Source: a virus. Taken from it: 61,843 nt of DNA. The DNA is taken from positions 1 through 61,843 of the IMG/VR virus record IMGVR_UViG_3300042568_000857; one strand, written 5' to 3'. Below the pieces are notes generated by a model. The model was not told where the DNA came from, did not search any database, and worked only from the letters and a program-made list of their open reading frames with translations. Positions 19,001-28,000 of the stretch are shown here, one piece after another; position 1 is the stretch's first letter; the number at the start of each line of letters is the position of its first letter. The position numbers and the translations under genes were made by a program.

Positions 19001-22000
19001 TGTCATCGGGGATGATTGCCTCCATCGTTGGATTTTGCTCACCTTCGGGCCATGGCTGCGCATTACCCTTTTCGTCATAGACGATAGCTTCTTGGCCTTT
19101 ACCTCCGCCATTCTCATGCTCTACACGCACGGCAAAGCGGCCATTGGTTGCCCAAAGGTAAGCGCCTTCACCTTTTACTTTTTGCAAACCTTCGCCGCGT
19201 GTCGTGTCTGTGGACACCATCGGGAACATCGCCGCCACCACGTCCGCCGTGGTCTTGGCCTTCTTGAGGGCTGGCACCGCCGTAGGGGCCTGGGCCGTGG
19301 GCTTGGCGGGCAGGTCGTCGCGGGCTTGGGTCGTGGGGAACTTGTCGGCCTTCTTTTGGAAGCGGTAGAGGGCTTCTTTCTCGTTGAGGATGGTAAACGT
19401 GCCATCTCCTGGAACTTCAATAGTGACGTAGCCAATCAGGCGCTCGGCATCAGCCTTGGTGGCTGCGTGCTCGCCCGCGTAGGCTTCGCGCTGCTCTTTG
19501 CTGAGGCTGTCCCAGTTACGGGCGGCCTGCGCTTCCAAGTCGTTGATGGTGTCCTTCTGCTCCTTGGTCATGTCTGCCCTCTTCGGCGCGGCCTTTACGG
19601 CGGCGGCCACCTCGGCTAGCAGGAACTTCTTTTGCCCCTTGGCGGCGGCGGCATCGAACGGTGCGGCCTGCTTGGCTGGCTCTGGCATGGCTACTTCTTT
19701 GGCAACGGCAGCCGTTTGGGGTGGCGTGAGGTCTGGCAGGGCGGCTAGTTGCGTAGATACCTTGTCTTTCTCTGTGCCCATGCCTTTACGGAGTGTGTAG
19801 CGAAGGGCTTCGCGTAACTCGTTGTAAATCTTCTGGTGTGGAGTGTTGAAGAGTAATTGCCCGTCTGCGGCCTTGGTTCCGACATCCTGCACCAACTGCA
19901 TCACGGCCTCAGTATCGGCCTGATTGACGGCTAAGCGGATCACACGTTGCGGCATGTCCACACGGCTCTGCTGGCTGGCGTTCATGCCTAGCCATTCGCC
20001 CACAAACTGCGCCAGCGGCGAGGCGTAAGGCATGGCGACTTCTTCGGCGACTGCCTCGGCCTGGGCTGGCGTTACGGAGGCTGGGAGGGCGGGGGCAGCC
20101 TCGGCTAGGGTGGCTTCTGCGGCTTCTCTTTTGGCGGTGGCGTCATCCGCTTTGATGCGGGCGGCTTCAACTCGTTGGCGAGCAACAATTTCGTCGGCTG
20201 CTGTAGGCACGGCAGGCGGCGGCGTGGCTGTCGTGCCCTCCATGGCGGCTTTCTCGCCGCGCAGTTCTTCCAGTTTCTTTTCTAGGCTGGCAAGCTCCCA
20301 CTCTGGCTTGTTTTTGAGCTTGAGCGTGGTTTCAATCTCCTTGATGCGGCGGGCGCGCCATTCAATCTGGCGTTTCTTAGTCTCTGGGCGGGCCATCAGT
20401 TCGGCGTAGCGGGCCAGCCACTCGCGGGCGGCTTCTAGCTTGGTGTTCAGCCAGCGGCTATGTGCTGCTGCTCCGCTTTCGATGGTGATCTTGCCGAGAA
20501 TGTCGGGGGCCTCATCGGTGAGTGTCCTTGCTGGCGGGCTTCTCCATACGCGCTCGGTGCGACCGTAACCAGCTGGCTGAATCTCGCTGAATTCTTTAGA
20601 GAGTGTCTTGCGGGCCTCTGTGATGCCTTGGATGGTGGCGAGGGCAAGGCTCTGGCGGGCTTCTCCGGCCATCTCGTCGCCGCTCTTGTCGGCAAAGTGT
20701 GTGATGCACTCACTCCCAACGGCCAGCGTCCACTTTTTCCCATCGTCTTTGATGAAATAGAAGTTCTTCACTGGTTGCTTGCCGCACCACTCACAATTCC
20801 CGTGCTCTTGAGCGTTGCTGTTTGGAAATAGTGTGGGGGCTTTCTGCATCTCGGATGCACCCGCCAGATTTTGCGTTGGCCTGCCGTCCTGCGCCTCCCC
20901 GGTGAATGGGAATGCGGACCAGTCGGAAATCTTGGTGCCCATGTGGACCTGATTAGCGGCCACGGCCATCTCATAGGTCTTGATGGGCCTATCTTTGAGC
21001 GTGCTGTCTTTCAAAACTTCCTCGGCTTGCCCTTTTGTGATCGTGGCAGCGGCGGCAGCCTGCCCCATAGGCCCGCCAGCCACGGGGGCTTGGCTGGCCT
21101 GATACACGGCCTGCCAGTCGGGCTTTTCTTCCAGTGTGGAGTCAAAGCCGGTCATCAGCCGCCAAAAGGCCCGGCTGTATTGGCGAAGCTGGCCGCCTGG
21201 GGCTAGCTTGTCGAGGCGGGCGGCTAGCTCGGCTGGCGTCTTCACGCCTGCGTCAACCAGCACAGAGGCCGCCTTCATCATGGCGTCTCGGCGGTCGCGT
21301 GGTAGGTCGGTTTGCTCTAGGCTGCCCTGCGGGGGAAGTCGGAGGCTTGATTGATTGCTAGGCGGCAGAAACAGGCCGGTGAAGGCCTCGGCAAGTGCCT
21401 TGTCGGCCTCATCGGTCTGGCGGGCCTGGGCTGGCTCTGCCTGCGGGGCGGGCTGGGAGGCGGCAGGCTTGGCGCTTTTGGCATTGGCTGCCGTCATGGT
21501 CAGGATTGAATCTGCCGTGCCTTCCCATCGCTGCCAGTTGATGTCTTTGGGGCGCTTCCGGTTGTGGTTGCGCACCATTTCGTGAGCGTCTGCAATGGCG
21601 ATCTTCAATGCCTCGTCAATGTCTTTGCCATCGCGAACTGCTCGCTTCATGGACATCAGAGCGTCGGCGGCAATTCGGTCGTTGGCGTTTTCCGCACCAA
21701 CGGCAATACCCTGCCCACCTTCATAGGGGCGTGAACGCTCGTCATATCGGCGAATGGCGGCGTCGATGACTTTCAACGCTTCATCTGGACTGGCAGGCTT
21801 AGCGGCAGCCTGCGGGGCAGCCTCCGGCCCGGCCTGTATCTCCAGCCCGGCCTTGGCCTGGGCGGCGTTTGCCATGAGGGCGTCAATCACCTGGGGCTTG
21901 GTGGCTTTTTTATCCAACTCAATACCAGCCTTCTTGGCCTCGGCTTTGAGTGTGAAGATGTCGGAGGCCTCTAATTCCACGCGCATCTCTGCAACCTCGT

Positions 22001-25000
22001 CGGCGGGGAGTGCCGCTATTTGGTCGGCGTAGGCATCGCTCCCTTCAAAGATGTGTGTGTCGAGATACCCGCGAACGTCGCGCAGGGTTTGAAATTTGCG
22101 CGTGTGGGCACCGTCAATGACTTCGTACGCCCCCGGCTTACCTTGGACTGTAATGTTTGCGTCACCTTTTCTTGTGACGTGAGTGTTGCCAATAAGCGCC
22201 CATGGCTTTGGTGTTGCGTTGCGGATGCCATGGGACTCTCCATAAGCCATGGCTTCGTCTAGCGTTCTGAAACTGCGCCTAAGCTCGCGCTCTGATCGGC
22301 CATCGCCGTCTTTATCCACTCCCACCTCAAAGATAGATTGCCCTCTGTTTGTTGGGCGGATCTCCGAGATATAGAAAGCGGCTTTATCATCCTTCGTTTG
22401 GATTTCCAGCCCGGCTTTGGTGGCCATGTCGGCCACGATGGCCTGCACGGCGTCGGCCTCGGCCTCGATGCGGGCGGCCTCGGCTTTGTCGGTGACGAGC
22501 TTGGCGATGTCGCGGAGCTGGGCCACGAAGTCGCGGAGCAGGGCCATGAGGCGGTCGCGGAAGGCCGGGTCTTGGCTGGCCTCGATCTCGGCTTGGTTGC
22601 TGATCTTGCCGCGTAGGCGGGCTTCGACTAGCTGGGCGAACCATTCGTGGGCGGCGGCGAACTCTTTGCCTGCTGTGCCCTCCTGCTGGAAGTCGGTTAG
22701 CCCGCTGTCGGCGAGGTAAAGGGCCTTGCTGGCGGCTTTAGCCTCGGGGGTGAGGAGATTGTAAAGGCCGATGATCTTGGCTCCGTCCATGTTGCCGATG
22801 GCGGCCTTGTGGATGAACTCATGGAGAATGAACACGTCCATAGCCTCGCGGCCTGCCTCGGTGGTGGCGTGCTTGGCGGTGAGGCGGTTGATGAGCTTTT
22901 CTGGGTTGATGAAGAGGATACTCCCCTTTCTGCCCACTGGCTTTACCTCAAGCTCGCCGCTCTTTGCGCGCAGATCCTTGGCGTAAACGTCAAAGTCCAC
23001 GGCCCCCGCCATGGCCTTGAGCCGTGCCCGCAGGCGCTTGGCGAGGTCGAGCTTGCGGGCGGCGAGGTCTTTGGCGGCCTTGCTGGGCTTGCCCACCAGA
23101 GCCTTGCGCACCTCGGCCTCATACTCGGCTAGGGCGGCCTCTGCCCGGCCCTCTGGCGTGGCTGGGCGGGGCGGCTGGGCGGGCTGGGCCTGTCTTTTCG
23201 TGCGGATGGCCTGCCAGTATGTAGGCTGCACCATTTTGTTGGCTTCCACATTTGCAGCGGCGGCTTCAAATGTCTCATCGCTAGCGATACGTCTATTAGC
23301 TACCTCATTGGCAATACGGCCCTCAGAAGGCAAGCCTGCCGATTGTTTCAGTATCTCGGCTAACCTTTCGGGCGAGTCCGTGCGGCGGGCCTCACGCTCA
23401 AGAAGCTCGCTCTTTTGGTAATCTGATTCGGTCCAGTCTGCCGCCTCCGCCTCCGCCTGCCCGGCTGGCTGGCTGGCTGGGGCCGGGCTGGGGGCGGGGC
23501 GGTAAACGTAGAGGTCGCCTTCGCGGGTGTAGCCCTCGGGCAGTTTGATGCCGTAGGCGTCCACGGCGGAGGCGGAGACTGGTTTTTGAGCTTCCGTGGC
23601 GTCACCGATAAATCGCCGGTGCTTTCGGTCCCACATACCTTTGTCTTCTTTCCACCGCTGCTCCTTGGCTTTGTTGTCCTCGCGTGCGCTACGGATAGCT
23701 CTTTCAGCGCGTGGTCGGCGATTGCTGTCCTTTGGTAAGTCGTTGAACTCACGTTCAAGGACAGCTACATCTTCAAGCTCAGGTTTTTTAGCTTCGACAT
23801 ACTCCTCCGGCGTCATCTGCTCTGGCGGCTTGGCGGCAGGCACAAGCTGGCTGGCCTCTTTTTGGCTTGCCTGGGCTGGCTCTTGTGGCAAACTGGTTGC
23901 AGTAGCCGGAGAGATCGACCCCTCACCCGGTGCAACGTTGCTCACTCCCGCCTCCTCGGTCTGGCCGCCTTGGGGGCGGGATTGTGTCTGGGCTTTCTCT
24001 TGCACGGTCATGTCAGCGAGTCCGGCCTTAAACTCGTCTAGGCTCATTTGCTGAATGCCTCCAAAGCCTTTCCAATCGGGAGTGTAGTTGGAGCGATAAG
24101 CGGCCTCTGCTTCGGCTGGTGTGGCGTAGCCGATGATGGACTTGAACTCGTCAAACTTGCCCGTTTTGGGGTCGTTTTGAGTCACCACAAACACAGGTCC
24201 AGCGTAGTCTTTAGGTGTGCCGGGCTTAATGAACACGTCGGCTTGCTCTCCCGTGTTGTCGATGGAGCCTTTTATGTAGCCGTAATGGTCGGCTAGATTA
24301 CCCCATTCTGGGCGGCGTTTGGTGCCAGCGGCGTTCTCAATGGAAATGTTGAGGCCTGCAATCGTGGTGTGGCCTTTCTGGTAGTTGCCAGCATCCTTCT
24401 GGGCCTCAGTAGGCTCTGGCAGGGTATTATTTGAGCTGGTGGCGGCTTGCCCGGCGGCCTGATCCACGGGGGCTGCTGGAGGCTTGGCCTTGCCTGCCTT
24501 CTTGGCGGCCCTGGCCTTTTGCTCGGGCGTGGCGCGGGCCTCTTGGGCGGGGCTTAGGCCGGTTGGCGCTGGCTCAGGAGGCGCTTCTTGTGGCGGGGCG
24601 GTTTCAAGGCTTGAAATTCCTCCCTGAGATTGTCGGCCATCTTCTGTAGGCCCGGCTTCGCCCACTTGGGTATCTGCGTTTGGTGTGATGTCTTGCTCAT
24701 TGGCTGGGGCTGGCTCGGGTGTCTGGATGGTTGCAGGAACAGGATTTGCACCTGTGTTTGAAGGCAATGAACCTCCCGTGATGACTACTTCACTATCCTG
24801 CGGCGTGGATTCTGCCTTGGCAGGCTTGGCCTGTCCAGCCTTTTTCTTGGCTGGCTTGGCTTCCTCGGCGTCAATCTGGGCCTTTCGCTCGGCCTCGGTG
24901 AGGTTGACCATGGCGGCCAAGCCTTCCTGGGCCTCGTCTGTCAGCCACTCGGCGGCGGCGTTGCGGAGCACGGGCTTGTCTTTGTAGAGGTAAACGAGGG

Positions 25001-28000
25001 GTGTTACTTTGGTGTCTGGCGTGATCTTTCCGCCCTTGTTGACGAACCCAAGCGCCTCCTGCTCCTCGATGTCGAGGCTTTCGAGGCTCTGGCCCTGGGC
25101 GATCTTGACCACGCCTGCGGCGGCATGCCTAGCCACGGCGGCGGGCGGCCTGCCTGTGCGCTTGGCGGTGGCGGCGACGGATTGCGGGAGGGGAGTAGCG
25201 CCTGTGGGGTTGAACTTGGCGATTTGATTGGCAATCGCTTTAGATATTGCAGTTGGCGCAGTCAGCCCAGCCTCGGCGGCGGCGGCGACATCTTGCGGTC
25301 TAGGCCGAATAGGGGCAACTAATCCTGCTTGTGCGGCAGCTTCTATTGGATTGGGTCGTTTAGGAGCGACCAAACCAGCTACAGCAGCGGCTTCTATCGG
25401 ATCTTGTTCTGTAGGCGTCTCGGGCGCTGGCGTCGGAGCCGGGCCAGCCGGGCGGGGCTGCACGGGCATGGCTGGGGCCTCGCCTTCTGGGGGCGGGGCC
25501 ATGCCGGGGCCTTCGGTGCCTGCTTGGCGGCGGGCCTGCATGAGAGCGCCTGCACCGCCCATGAGGGCCGTGACGCCTGCCAGCTCGGGCAGGGTGTTGG
25601 CGAAGTTCTTGAATGTGGCGACGGGATCGGCGGAGGCTGCGGACTCTTGCAGGATGGTGGTAAAGTATTCGTCGGCGATCTCTTCGGGCAATTCCTCGGC
25701 GGCTCCTTTGACAAACTGTCCCAACAAACCCTTGAAGGTGTTGCGGGCCGTTTCCTGCATGGCCTTGTCACTAAAGATGCGCTCCAAACCTGTTGGTCCC
25801 ATGCCTTTAGTAATCAGCCCTGAAATCACCCCAGCCAGTGCGGCAGGCAAGGCGGCCTTGCGCCAAGCCTCGCCATGGCTTAGCCCGGCGTCTTCTTTGG
25901 CGGTGCGATAGAGGTCAGCGAACATGCTTCCCGCTGTCTGCCCGCCTGCCAGAACGGCGGCAGTGCCAAGGCCACCGCCCACGGCTCCTGCCCCGGCGAT
26001 CATGGCGGCCACGGCGGGCGTCATGCGTGCGCCCATGCCCATCACACGGAGAGCGTAATCGGTGTCGGAGCCTTCGAGGTTCTGCGCGCCTACGACTGAC
26101 TGGGTGTTCTCAGTGTTGGCGGCGGCGAGGTCGGCTAGCGTTTCGGAGCCTGTCACCATTGCGCCTACGCCTAGCGCCTGCGTGGCGATGTCTTGGAAGC
26201 CTGCCAGTAGGCCAAGGCCCACCTGCTCGCCTGCTTTGCGGAACCATGAGCGATTCTTCATTTCCTCCATGTAGGCGATGGCCTGCTTGGCGGGGGACTG
26301 GCGGGCGAAGCCTAGCTTGCCCTGTGTGGCTTGGTCTTCTTCAATCTTGCGCTCGCGCCATGCCATGAAATTATCGGCACCGGGAATGTTGGCGGACTGG
26401 CTCAGGATCTCCACGGCCTTCTCGGCGTGAATTTCTTGGAGTTTGGGGAAGGCTTTGAGTGCCTTGGCCTTGCCCTCTGGCGTGCCCTGGCTGGCTTCCA
26501 CGGCCTTCTTGTAGGCCTCGGCATCGCCCCACATAGTCGGGTTGACGGTCACGTTGCCGTCTGGAAGCGTGCGGACTTCTTCGGCGATGGGCTGGCCGGT
26601 CTTGGCGTCTCGGCGCGGGTTGCTCCAGTCGAGCTGGCGGTAAGTCTGCAAGGCCTCCTTGGCGCTCGCCACGTCCAGGCCAGCCTTGGCGGCCTCCTGG
26701 GCTAGGCGTGGCGTTTCCTCTTCTGTGCGCCAGTCATCGGAGTACAAGCCTTTGGCCCAGCCTTCATAAAGCGGCTTGGCCTTTGCCAGCGTCTCAGCCT
26801 TGGCCTTGGCCTGCCCGGCGGCCTCTGCCTGCTTGGCGGCCCGGCCTTCAAGCTCGGTGCCTGCCACGGCCAGCACGTCTCGGCGGTCTGCGGCGGCCTT
26901 CAAGGCGGCGTCTGACTCGGCCTTGGCTTCGCCGTTGTGCTCGTCGTAGTCGGCAAGGGATTGCTCTAGGCGGGCCTTCTGGATGTCAAGGGCGGCCATT
27001 TCTTCGGCTGTCAAACCTTGCTCGGCTTGGCTCTGAAACTCTTCGTTGAAGGAATTAAGTTCTGCGACAATGGCGTTTCGGCCCTTGGTGATGGTGTCGA
27101 GGGTGCCAACGGCTTGTTCCTCCTGCTCGTTGATGATGTCGGCCTGTGCCTTGACTTCGGCCACTAGGTCGTCGTCGGGCAGGGCGGCTAGGCTGGCGGT
27201 CTTGCCCGCCTTCCACTTCTGCGGGTTAATAATCTGCTCTTTAATGTCGAGGGCGCGGAGTTTGAGTTCCTGCACCTTCTTTTCGGCCTCCTTGGCGGGC
27301 TTCACCTTGTCTTTGTAGGCAAGGTAGTTCTCAGCGGCGGCCTTGGCCTGCTGGCCTGCCTCATCGGTGGCGGGTGCGGCGGCATACTTGGCGGCGGTCT
27401 CCTCCATGTCCTGCCCGGCGGCGAACTGACTCAGGGCGGACTCGGCGGCGTTGAATGCCTCCTCGTCTTCTTTGGCGGGTTTGGGGGCGGTGAGGCTGAT
27501 ACGGTCGGCTTCGAGGTCGATCACGTCGGCCTGATCCTTCAACCGCTTCACTCGGGCGGACTCGTCCAGCTTGGCGGCCTTGGCCTGCTTGGCGGCGGCC
27601 CATTCCTCATCTGTCTGGAGGGGCACGGGCTCGCCTGTCACGCGGTCAATGTTGTACGGGCGTTTCTCGCGGGCCATGGCAAGGCGGCGGTTCTCGGCCT
27701 CGCGCTTGGCGGCTGCCTTGGTGGCGTCTTCGGCTACCTTGGGGTCCACTCCAATCTCACGTTCGCCCACGCCAGAGATGGTTTTAAACACCTTGCCGTC
27801 TTTAGTGACCTGCCGGGCATTGTTCCACGCGGAACGTAGCCCGGTTGGCTGGCTGGGGTCTGCGTTGTAGGGCTCGCCCGTGGTCGGGTCGAGATAAAGG
27901 TTTGACTTGCCGGGGGCCTTCACAAGGCGGCCAGAGGGCGTGGCTGGCTTGACCAACTTTCCACTTGGAAGCTCGATTTGCTCAATATACTCGCCTGTTT

